In this document: positions 6,894 to 14,369 of the stretch, piece by piece | Position numbering within the stretch: position 1 is the stretch's first letter | Layout of the letters: the number at the start of each line of letters is the position of its first letter | Assembly: GCF_001839655.2 (NCBI RefSeq) | Contig: NZ_CP056087.1 | Location: 3,658,001-3,722,000 of the forward strand | Reading direction: 5' to 3' | Source: Pseudomonas argentinensis | GTDB taxonomy: Bacteria > Pseudomonadota > Gammaproteobacteria > Pseudomonadales > Pseudomonadaceae | DNA: 64,000 bases | Program-made: the position numbers and the translations under genes | The notes under the pieces: generated by a model | Told to the model about the DNA's origin: nothing | Seen by the model: the letters and a program-made list of their open reading frames with translations, nothing else | Database searches by the model: none

Positions 6894-9272
6894 TCAGTGC
6901 GCCAGCAGCGAACCACCCTTCTTGCCCGCCAGTTTCTCCGGCTTGATCAGGAAGTGCGCCAGTGCCGGCAGTAGCCACAGCGCGCCGAACATGTTGACGA
7001 TAAACATGAAAGTCAGCATCAGGCCCATGTCGGCCTGGAACTTGATCGCCGAGAACATCCAGGTGGCCACGCCGATGGCCAGGCACAGGCCGGTGAACAG
7101 CACCGCCTTACCGGTCGAGCGCAGGGTCTGGTAGTAGGCCTCCTGCAAAGGCAGGCCAGCGCGTAGGAAGGTTTCCAGGCGGCTGTAGATGTAGATGCCG
7201 TAGTCCACGCCGATGCCCACGCCCAGGGCGATCACCGGGAGGGTCGCGACCTTCACGCCGATGCCCAGGAAGGCCATCAGGGCGTTGCCGAGGATCGAGG
7301 TGAGGATCAGCGGCAGCACGATGCAGACGGTGGCGGCAAAGGAGCGGAAGGTGATCATGCACATGACGCCGACGCACAGGTACACCAGCACCAGAATCAG
7401 CAACTCCGAGGTGCTGATCACTTCGTTGGTGGCGGCCTCGATGCCGGCGTTACCGGCGGCCAGCAGGAACTCGACGTTGTCGGACTGATGCTCGGCGACG
7501 AAACCTTCGACCGCCTTCACCGCACGCTTGAGCGTTTCCGCCTTGTGGTCTTCGAGGAACACCAGCACCGGCGCCACCGAGCAGTCGGCGTTGTACAGGC
7601 CGTCGGCACGGGCGATGGAGTTGTTGAGCACATCCGGGTTGCGCGACAGGGTTTCCCATTTCAGGTTGCCCTCGTTCATGCCCTTGATCACCTGGCGCGA
7701 CACGCTGACCATGGAGATCGCCGACTGCACGCCTGGCGTGTTGTCCATGGTCCACATCAACTCGTCCATGGCCGCCATGGCTTCATAGGTCGAGCAGCCT
7801 TCGGGCGCGGTCTTGACCATCACCACCAGCACGTCGGAGCTGGTCGAGTAGTTGCGGATCACGAAGTCGTTGTCGAGGTTGTAGCGCGAATCCGGGCGCA
7901 GCTCCGGCGCGCCCTGGTCGAGGTCGCCGACCTGCAGGTTCTGCTGCTGGTACCAGAAGCCGCCGATACCGGCCACCAGGGCCAGGGTCACGGAAATCGG
8001 CGCGACCTTGGAGCTGGCGAAGTTCGACAGCAGGCGCCAGAACGGGTGCTCGCTGACCGCATCGCGCTTGCTGCGCTCCACCGCCTTCTTGCTGATGCCG
8101 ATATAGGAAATCGCCACCGGCAGCAGGATCAGGTTGGTGAACACGATCACTGCCACGCCGATGGAGGCGCCGATGGCCAGCTCGCGGATCACGCCGATAT
8201 CGATCAGCAGCAGGGTGATGAAGCCCACGGCGTCGGCGAGGATGGCGATCATCCCCGGCAGGAACAGCTGGCGGAAGGTCAGCCGCGCGGCCATCAGTGG
8301 CGTGTCCGCCGCGCTGGACTGCAGGGCGATGCCGTTGATCTTCTGCACGCCATGGGAAATGCCGATGGCGAAGATCAAAAACGGCACCAGCATGGAGTAC
8401 GGGTCGATACCGAAGCCCACCGTGTACATCAGGCCCAGTTGCCAACCCACCGCCACCAGGGTGGTGATTACCACGGCGATGGTGCTGCGGATGCACCAGG
8501 TGAACCAGTAAAGCAGCACGAAGGTGATCAGCAGCGCCACGCCGAAGAACAGCGCGACCATCATCAGACCATCGATCAGGTCACCGACCTTCTTGGCGAA
8601 GCCGATGATGTGGATCTGCACGTCCGGGTTCTGCGCCTGGTACTTGTTGCGGATCTTCTCCTCGAGCTGGTGGGAAAACTGCTGGTAGTCGAGCTTGATC
8701 AGGCGGCCCTGGTCTTCAGGATCCGGGTAGGACTCGAGCAGCGGCACGTCGATGATGCTGGACTTGAAGTTGTTGGCCACCAGCCGGCCGATCTGCCCGG
8801 ACTTGAGCACGTTGCCGCGCAGCTCCTCGAGGCTCTGCGCGCTGCCGTCGTAGGTCTGGGGGATCACCTCGCCACCGGCGAAGCCTTCCTCGGTCACCTC
8901 GGTCCAGCGCACGCTGGGGCTCCACAGCGACTTGAGCCCCGAGCGGTCGACGCCGGGGATGTAGAACACCTCGTCGTGGATCTGCCGCAGGGTTTCCATG
9001 TAGGACTGGCTGAAGATGTCGCCGTCCTTGGCCTCCACGGAAATCCGCACGGTATTGCCGAGGTTCGCCAGGTCGTTGCGGTGCTCCATCATGTTCTGGA
9101 TGAACGGATGGCTCAGCGGGATCATCTTCTCGAAGCTGGTCGAGGGACGCACCTGGGTGGCCTGGAAGAACAGAAAGACACTGACCAGCAGGCAGATCAG
9201 GATCACTGCCGGTCGGTTGTTGAAGATCAGGCGCTCCAGCAGGCTGGCCTTGTCTTGATCAAGGTTACTCAT
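6894..9272 (-). CDS. RND-superfamily (MMPL-type) membrane transporter
   Basis: A 792-residue inner-membrane protein with the duplicated RND plan: one N-terminal membrane helix (residues 20-40), a large periplasmic loop, five helices (about 215-400), a second single helix (about 425-440), a second loop, then five helices (about 625-780). GVGIGVDYGIYIYSR in the C-terminal half and FAIGISHGVQKINGI in the N-terminal half are the paired helix-4 motifs of hopanoid/MMPL-type exporters. It is the last gene of a four-gene operon with a YCF48-like protein, DUF1329 and DUF1302. MMPL-type proteins move lipids or hydrophobic molecules, so lipophilic transport across the envelope is a fair inference; the substrate is unknown. 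Confidence 0.88.
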   Translation of the reverse strand: MSNLDQDKASLLERLIFNNRPAVILICLLVSVFLFFQATQVRPSTSFEKMIPLSHPFIQNMMEHRNDLANLGNTVRISVEAKDGDIFSQSYMETLRQIHDEVFYIPGVDRSGLKSLWSPSVRWTEVTEEGFAGGEVIPQTYDGSAQSLEELRGNVLKSGQIGRLVANNFKSSIIDVPLLESYPDPEDQGRLIKLDYQQFSHQLEEKIRNKYQAQNPDVQIHIIGFAKKVGDLIDGLMMVALFFGVALLITFVLLYWFTWCIRSTIAVVITTLVAVGWQLGLMYTVGFGIDPYSMLVPFLIFAIGISHGVQKINGIALQSSAADTPLMAARLTFRQLFLPGMIAILADAVGFITLLLIDIGVIRELAIGASIGVAVIVFTNLILLPVAISYIGISKKAVERSKRDAVSEHPFWRLLSNFASSKVAPISVTLALVAGIGGFWYQQQNLQVGDLDQGAPELRPDSRYNLDNDFVIRNYSTSSDVLVVMVKTAPEGCSTYEAMAAMDELMWTMDNTPGVQSAISMVSVSRQVIKGMNEGNLKWETLSRNPDVLNNSIARADGLYNADCSVAPVLVFLEDHKAETLKRAVKAVEGFVAEHQSDNVEFLLAAGNAGIEAATNEVISTSELLILVLVYLCVGVMCMITFRSFAATVCIVLPLILTSILGNALMAFLGIGVKVATLPVIALGVGIGVDYGIYIYSRLETFLRAGLPLQEAYYQTLRSTGKAVLFTGLCLAIGVATWMFSAIKFQADMGLMLTFMFIVNMFGALWLLPALAHFLIKPEKLAGKKGGSLLAH

Positions 9273-9291
9273 CGAACACTACCCCAGCTGG

Positions 9292-10335
9292 TTATTGTTG
9301 GCCTGGATTGGCACCGGTCTCGGTGGTCAGGCGTACGCCGCCCTGCCCGACCAGCACCAATTTGCCGTCTGCACCCGCAGTGACGCCCGCCAGGGATACC
9401 CGATCCGGGCGGTTGAACACGCTGAAGCTATGGCCGTGGTCGGTACTGCGCAACACGCTGCCGCCATGGCCGACCACCAGGATGCTGCCATCGACCAGGG
9501 CGGCCGCACTGGCCAGGCCGAATTCGAGCGTGCCGCCGCTGGCGGTGGCGAGCGGGACCTGCTGCCAGGTCTCGCCCGCATCCGTGGAGCGGAACAGGTG
9601 GCCGCGCAGGCCGAAGACCAGCAGGCCATTGGGCTCGCCGCTGGCGATCACGCCGAACAGCGAGCCCTGGTAGGGACCTTCCAGGGTTTCCCAGCTTTGC
9701 CCTTCATCGGTGGAGCGAAACAGACTGCCCATCTCGCCGACGATGAACAGGCCGGCGTCCGGCACCTCGGCGATGGCATTGAGGTGGTAGGTGTCTTCGT
9801 TGTCGAGGCGGTCGCTGACGTCGTCCCAGCTGGCGCCGCCATCGCTGGTTTCCAGCAGCGCACCGTAGGCGCCGATGGCGAAGCCGTGCTGGGCGTCCCT
9901 GAACCACAGGTCGAGCAGCGGCGCTTCGCGTTGCAGGTCTTCGAACTGCTTGCTCCAGGTCGCCCCACCGTCGCTGCTCGCCAGGATCAGCGCGTCGTGG
10001 CCAACCGCCCAGCCATGCTGCTCGTCGACGAAATACACCGCGGTGAGCATCTGCCGGGTCGGCACCTTGGCCTGGGTCCAGTTGGCGCCGTCATCGTCGG
10101 AGTACAGCACGTGGCCGCGCTCACCGACCGCCACCAGGCGTTTGCCGGCATGGGCGACATCGAGCAGCAGGCTGGAGACGGCGCGGGTCGAGGGCACCGA
10201 GAAGGTCGCCGTATCGGCGGCCGCGGCCTGAACGAGCGGCGCAGCGGCCACCAGCAGCGAACACAGCGCCAGCGCCTGCAGCACGGGCCAGGCGATTTTA
10301 CCGCTTCGGGTGCGCCGCACCATGGGCTCACTCAT
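9292..10335 (-). CDS. YCF48-like / BNR-repeat beta-propeller protein, secreted
   Basis: A 347-residue protein with an N-terminal signal peptide (hydrophobic residues about 20-37, cut near VQAAAA) and about six repeats of the form S-x-D-x-G-x-x-W (YSDDDGANWTQ, SSDGGATWSK, TSDGGASWDD, STDEGQSWET, STDAGETWQQ, STDHGHSFSV). These are BNR/YCF48 Asp-box blades of a beta-propeller. The ATG at 10335 has GGGGGAG at a good distance; a TTG two codons upstream is less likely. It lies 19 bases before the RND gene. Homologues regularly accompany DUF1302/DUF1329 and RND genes in gamma-proteobacteria; a periplasmic assembly role is inferred. Confidence 0.85.
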   Translation of the reverse strand: MSEPMVRRTRSGKIAWPVLQALALCSLLVAAAPLVQAAAADTATFSVPSTRAVSSLLLDVAHAGKRLVAVGERGHVLYSDDDGANWTQAKVPTRQMLTAVYFVDEQHGWAVGHDALILASSDGGATWSKQFEDLQREAPLLDLWFRDAQHGFAIGAYGALLETSDGGASWDDVSDRLDNEDTYHLNAIAEVPDAGLFIVGEMGSLFRSTDEGQSWETLEGPYQGSLFGVIASGEPNGLLVFGLRGHLFRSTDAGETWQQVPLATASGGTLEFGLASAAALVDGSILVVGHGGSVLRSTDHGHSFSVFNRPDRVSLAGVTAGADGKLVLVGQGGVRLTTETGANPGQQ

Positions 10336-10499
10336 ACACAACTCCCCCTTTGTTCTTGTTATTCCGGCGCCTGCGCGGCGCCGCCTATGCTATCGGCCTT
10401 TGCAAGACATGGTAGCCACCACGTTCTGCTGTTTTGTAAGAAAAAGCCCGTGTTATCGATCGTGCGAATGCCTGTTGCTCAACAGGCGGGCCTTCTCCG

Positions 10500-11861
10500 C
10501 TATCGGGTGCCGCGACGGCGCAGCGCAGCCGGCGTGAAATAGCCGTCATCGGCGGTCGGCTGGCTGAAGTCGATGGTGTTGGCTTCCTCGTTGTCCAGGT
10601 TCTGCACGTGGTAGCGGCGGGCCTGCAGGTCGTGGAACACGTCCAGCGCAGACCAGGTGGTCGGCAGTTCGTAGTAGTTCTTCAGGTACGCCATCGACAC
10701 GCGCCACAGCTCGCCGCGGCCATCGTACTGATCGACCACGGCGGCCTGCCAGCTGTCTTCGTCCAGGTACAGGGTACGCTTGGAATAGATATGCCGGGCG
10801 CCGGTCTTGAGCCTGCCCTCCACCACCCACACGCGGTGCAGCTCGTAGCGCGTGTAGGCCGGATTGAGATGGCCGACCTGCAGCAGGTCCTTGTATTTCA
10901 CCTCTGGGCTGGTGAGCTTGTAGCTGTTGTAGGGAATGTAGATTTCCCGCTTGCCGAGCAGCTTCCAGTCGTAGCGGTCCGGGGCGCCGTTGAACATGTC
11001 GGTGTCATCGGCGGTACGCAGGCCGTCGGCGGCGGAAATCGGCGTGTCGTAGGCCAGGTTCGGCGCGCGGCGCACACGGCGCTGGCCGGCGTTGTAGCCC
11101 CAGGCCTGGCGCGGTTCCTTGACCTGGTCCAGGGTCTCGTGCACCAGCACCGCACCCCCGGCCAGGCGCGCGGGGCTGCGAGTGAACGACAGGTAGTAGA
11201 ACAGGATGTTGTTCAGGTCGGCGTAGCTGCCTTTCGGGTCGTAGAACTTGAACAGCGCCTCCTGCTGCGAGGTGACCAGCGAATAGGAGCCGTTGCGCTG
11301 CACCGCCACTTCCGAGGCGCGGCGCACCACGTAAGTGCCACGGTAGCGGGCGATGTGGTTCCACAGCGCCTCGACGCCATTCTGCGGAATCGGGAACGGG
11401 ATGCCGCCATAGGCGTCGGCAAAGCCGTTGCCGCCGTCGAGCAGCTTGGCGCTGACGGCGTTCCTGGCGGTGTTGTCGTACACCCACTGCGGCGCCGAGC
11501 CCGAACGGCGGCTGGGGTAGACCGGCATCTGGAAGCTGTCCGGGTAGGTCTCGAACAGCGCCACCTGCCCCGGCGCCAGCTGATCGCGGTACTGGGCCAG
11601 GTTGGCGCGGGTGATGGTGAACAGCGGCTTGTCACCAGCGAACGGATCGACATGGTGCTTGCCCGAGCCCTGGTAACCGGCGGGCGCCTGGGTGATGCCG
11701 CCGGTCCACGCCGGAATGCTGCCGGCGGCATTGCCGGCCTTTTCAGCACCCAGCGGCGTCAGGCTCGCGCCCAGTTTGGCGGCGTCCTGTGGCGAGACGG
11801 CCGCCATGCTGTTGCCGGCCAGCAGTACCAGCGCGACGGCGACACCCTTGATGTTCAGCAT
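10500..11861 (-). CDS. DUF1329 periplasmic/outer-membrane-associated protein
   Basis: A 453-residue protein with a signal peptide (MLNIKGVAVALVLLAGNSMA, cleaved near residue 20). The body is typical of DUF1329: LGASLTPLGAEKAG, IPAWTGGI near residue 50, YPDSFQMPVYPSRRSG, GWRN-like AWGYNAGQRRVRRAP, and RYELHRVWVVEG. DUF1329 has a fold related to lipoprotein carriers of the LolA/LolB kind, and these genes are usually paired with DUF1302, as here, where the DUF1302 stop lies 15 bases upstream. A role in handling a hydrophobic ligand between membranes is an inference from fold and partners. Confidence 0.88.
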   Translation of the reverse strand: MLNIKGVAVALVLLAGNSMAAVSPQDAAKLGASLTPLGAEKAGNAAGSIPAWTGGITQAPAGYQGSGKHHVDPFAGDKPLFTITRANLAQYRDQLAPGQVALFETYPDSFQMPVYPSRRSGSAPQWVYDNTARNAVSAKLLDGGNGFADAYGGIPFPIPQNGVEALWNHIARYRGTYVVRRASEVAVQRNGSYSLVTSQQEALFKFYDPKGSYADLNNILFYYLSFTRSPARLAGGAVLVHETLDQVKEPRQAWGYNAGQRRVRRAPNLAYDTPISAADGLRTADDTDMFNGAPDRYDWKLLGKREIYIPYNSYKLTSPEVKYKDLLQVGHLNPAYTRYELHRVWVVEGRLKTGARHIYSKRTLYLDEDSWQAAVVDQYDGRGELWRVSMAYLKNYYELPTTWSALDVFHDLQARRYHVQNLDNEEANTIDFSQPTADDGYFTPAALRRRGTR

Positions 11862-11876
11862 GCTGTTTCCCTGTGA

Positions 11877-13841
11877 TCAGAAGGAGTATTTGACGTTGAA
11901 GCCGACGTTGTCACGGTCGCGCACGGCATTGTTGTTGCCACCGCCGGAGAACTCGGTGTACTGCAGCTCGGCCTCCAGGCTGTTCATGTAGGCCGCCTTG
12001 ATGCCGAGGGTGTAGGCCTTGCGGCCCTCGATGAAGCGCCCGGTCTGGTAGGAGTTGCCTTCGAAATCATCACGATAGACGACAAAGGGCGACAGGTTCA
12101 CCCCGGCGAACACGTCGTTCCAGGTGCCCGACAGCACCAGGGTGTAGCCGTAGGCGTTCTTGTTGACCTGGTAGCTGCGCCCGTAGCCGAACACGTAGGA
12201 CGAATCGCCGCGCCCCGAGTAATAGCGGGTCGAGCCGTCGAAGGCGGTGTATTTCAGGTCGCTACCGCGCAGGTGTTCGGAGGCCAGCTCGGCCACCCCG
12301 GTCAGGGCGTCGAAGCCCAGCGACGGGCCGAAGTTGTAGATGCTGCCCAGCGAGGCGTCGAAGGCCTCGACGCGCTCGTAGTTGTGGATTTCGTCACCCA
12401 GCTGCAGGGTCTGGCCACCGATGTTGCCCTGCTGGCCCTGCACCAGCTGCGGCGCCTGGCGCAGCAGGTCGCCGAGCAGGTCGTTGGTGGCGGCGATGCC
12501 GATCGGCAGGTTCGGCCGGTAGGCCAGTTCACCGAACACCGAGGCATCGCCCAGGGTGGTGTTGAAGCTGAAACCGTACATGCGGATGTTCTCCACATAT
12601 TCGCGGCGGGCATTGGCCTGGTTGGCGGCATCGACGGTGGCTGCCCCGTTGACCAGGCCCAGGAGCGTCTGCGCCTGAGCGCTACCGGCACCAGCAGCGT
12701 TGAGCAGTGCAGCGTAGCTGGGAATGCTGCCAGCGCTGGCCGCGCTGGTGATGGCGTCCATATCCAGGCCCGAGAAACCATCGAGGTCGGCGTAGAGCGT
12801 CGGCTCCTTGGCGTGGTAGTTGACGAAGTAGAAACCGAACTCAGTGGCGTTGAGCTGTTCGGCAATATAACGAAAGGCGACGCCGAACTGGCCGTCATCC
12901 TTGGCCTTGATATCCGAGCCAATGGAGGCGACCTTGAAGTAACCGTTGCTGTCGAGGTAGTCAGTGCCCTGCAGCCCACCAGCGCCAAGGGCGGTCAGGC
13001 CGGCATAGTTGCTGCGGAAGGCGGCGCTGCCCAGCGCTGGATTGCGGGCATAGGCCGTATCGCCCCCCTCGGCGAACAGATCGGTCTCGGCGAAGTAGCT
13101 GCCCACCGGGTCTATGGCGCTTTCCTTCCATTTGAACTGGTAGAAGGCTTCCATCGACAGGTTGTCGGTCAGGCCGATATTGAAGCTGACGGCCTCGACG
13201 GGAATCAGCACTTCCTTTATCTCCGCGCCAGGCAGGCGGAACCGTGCGCCATCCACCGGGTTGCTGGCATTCACGCCACCGCGGTAGAACACACCCTCGC
13301 CCCAGTTGAACACCTGGCGCCCCAGGCGAACGCTGAGCGGGCGCTCGGCGACATCCCAGTTGGCGTAAACGTACGCATCGAGAATCTGCGCATCGCGCCC
13401 GGCCTTGTGGCGGGTGTCGCGGGTGAAGCTGTCATCGTTGGGGGTGTTCTGGCTGGGCTGAGCGCTGCGGTTGCCGCTGTAGAAGTCGTTGCGCTTGTCC
13501 ATGATCTGCGTGTCATAGAACGCCGTGCCGCGCACGAACAGGCCGTAGTTCTGGTAATTCATCTCAAGATCCGAGGTGATCTTGAACACTTCCGAGGCCA
13601 GGCCGGTATCGAAGTTGCGGTTGCCGTCATTGACGTTGACGTCGTCGTTGCCCCGGCTCTGCCCCTGCACACGCCACAGCTGCCCATAGGACAACGTGGT
13701 GTCCAGCGAACCGCTGACCTCGTTATCGGCAAAGCTGAACTCCACCGCCTGCACGGGCGCGGCAGCCAGCAACGGCAGCATGCCCGCCAGGGCAAAACCG
13801 GATCTTGCCCGCTGGGCCTGCTCAAGGGACCTGATACGCAT
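11877..13841 (-). CDS. DUF1302 outer-membrane beta-barrel protein
   Basis: A 654-residue protein with a signal peptide (residues about 10-34, cut near VQAVEF) and a beta-barrel body ending in the aromatic terminus VGFNVKYSF, the usual sorting signal for outer-membrane proteins. Features of DUF1302 include the start DNEVSGSLDTTLSYG, RLGRQVFNWGEG near residue 175, and YRDDFEGN near the C-terminus. The ATG at 13841 has GGAG nine bases upstream; an earlier possible start ten codons before lacks one. It is the first gene of the operon with DUF1329, YCF48-like and RND genes and probably forms the outer-membrane part of that transport system (inference). Confidence 0.88.
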   Translation of the reverse strand: MRIRSLEQAQRARSGFALAGMLPLLAAAPVQAVEFSFADNEVSGSLDTTLSYGQLWRVQGQSRGNDDVNVNDGNRNFDTGLASEVFKITSDLEMNYQNYGLFVRGTAFYDTQIMDKRNDFYSGNRSAQPSQNTPNDDSFTRDTRHKAGRDAQILDAYVYANWDVAERPLSVRLGRQVFNWGEGVFYRGGVNASNPVDGARFRLPGAEIKEVLIPVEAVSFNIGLTDNLSMEAFYQFKWKESAIDPVGSYFAETDLFAEGGDTAYARNPALGSAAFRSNYAGLTALGAGGLQGTDYLDSNGYFKVASIGSDIKAKDDGQFGVAFRYIAEQLNATEFGFYFVNYHAKEPTLYADLDGFSGLDMDAITSAASAGSIPSYAALLNAAGAGSAQAQTLLGLVNGAATVDAANQANARREYVENIRMYGFSFNTTLGDASVFGELAYRPNLPIGIAATNDLLGDLLRQAPQLVQGQQGNIGGQTLQLGDEIHNYERVEAFDASLGSIYNFGPSLGFDALTGVAELASEHLRGSDLKYTAFDGSTRYYSGRGDSSYVFGYGRSYQVNKNAYGYTLVLSGTWNDVFAGVNLSPFVVYRDDFEGNSYQTGRFIEGRKAYTLGIKAAYMNSLEAELQYTEFSGGGNNNAVRDRDNVGFNVKYSF

Positions 13842-14369
13842 TGAATCACTACTCCGCAGACAGACGGTCATTGTTCGTTACGGCCCACTTTCCCGGCGGG
13901 CCTGGCGAGCCCCTGACGAGGCACCCGTTGATGACCTTGAACTGACCGGCGTCACTGCCCTGTGCAGTGCAACCTTGGTGCCAATTCAAACGATCGTATT
14001 AGCTGAAAGCGCTTTTCTAGAGCAGCTCCGTAGCGTCTCTTTGTGACTGGTCGGCCACTGATCAGCAATGGCCCGTTATCGACCTAGAATCGCTTACAAA
14101 GGCTTTCAGCACGCTGTCGGAACGCCGCATGGGAGGCAAAAAAAAACCCGGCTAAATGCCAGCATCACCAAAGCGGCCGCGATATTAAGTGCGTCGCCGA
14201 ACGCAGCGTTAGCTTTTCATTCCCTGAGGTAACAGAAAATTGTTACCACGCAATCTGCTGGTAACAACGCCAGGGGCACCACGGTGGGGCTGATGGCGTC
14301 CAGAATGGACGCCGGAGGGACATGCAGCAGCGGCTGCCCGAAGCGGCCGACGCCGCTCCAGGCAAAGCC
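13842..14369. other. 528-base gene-free region upstream of the DUF1302 operon
   Basis: No plausible gene is seen on either strand. It must hold the promoter of the DUF1302 operon. An inverted repeat at 14228-14247 is listed separately. TGGCGTCCAGAATGGACGCC near 14292 forms a small hairpin close to the end of pepN. No clear sigma-70 hexamers could be chosen with confidence. Confidence 0.5.
14228..14247. promoter_or_regulatory. Inverted repeat GGTAACA-N6-TGTTACC, candidate operator
   Basis: Perfect 7-base arms with a 6-base spacer. A further TGGTAACAACG half-site follows at about 14259, one to two helical turns away. It lies about 390 bases upstream of the DUF1302 start and about 120 bases past the pepN stop. 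Symmetry suggests a dimeric regulator, but none can be named. Confidence 0.35.

Noticed and set aside
7488..9383. A 631-codon open frame on the plus strand, antisense to the RND gene
   Set aside because: Its product is His/Gln/Val-rich with no domain, the usual antisense shadow of a GC-rich gene; the minus strand encodes a complete RND protein.
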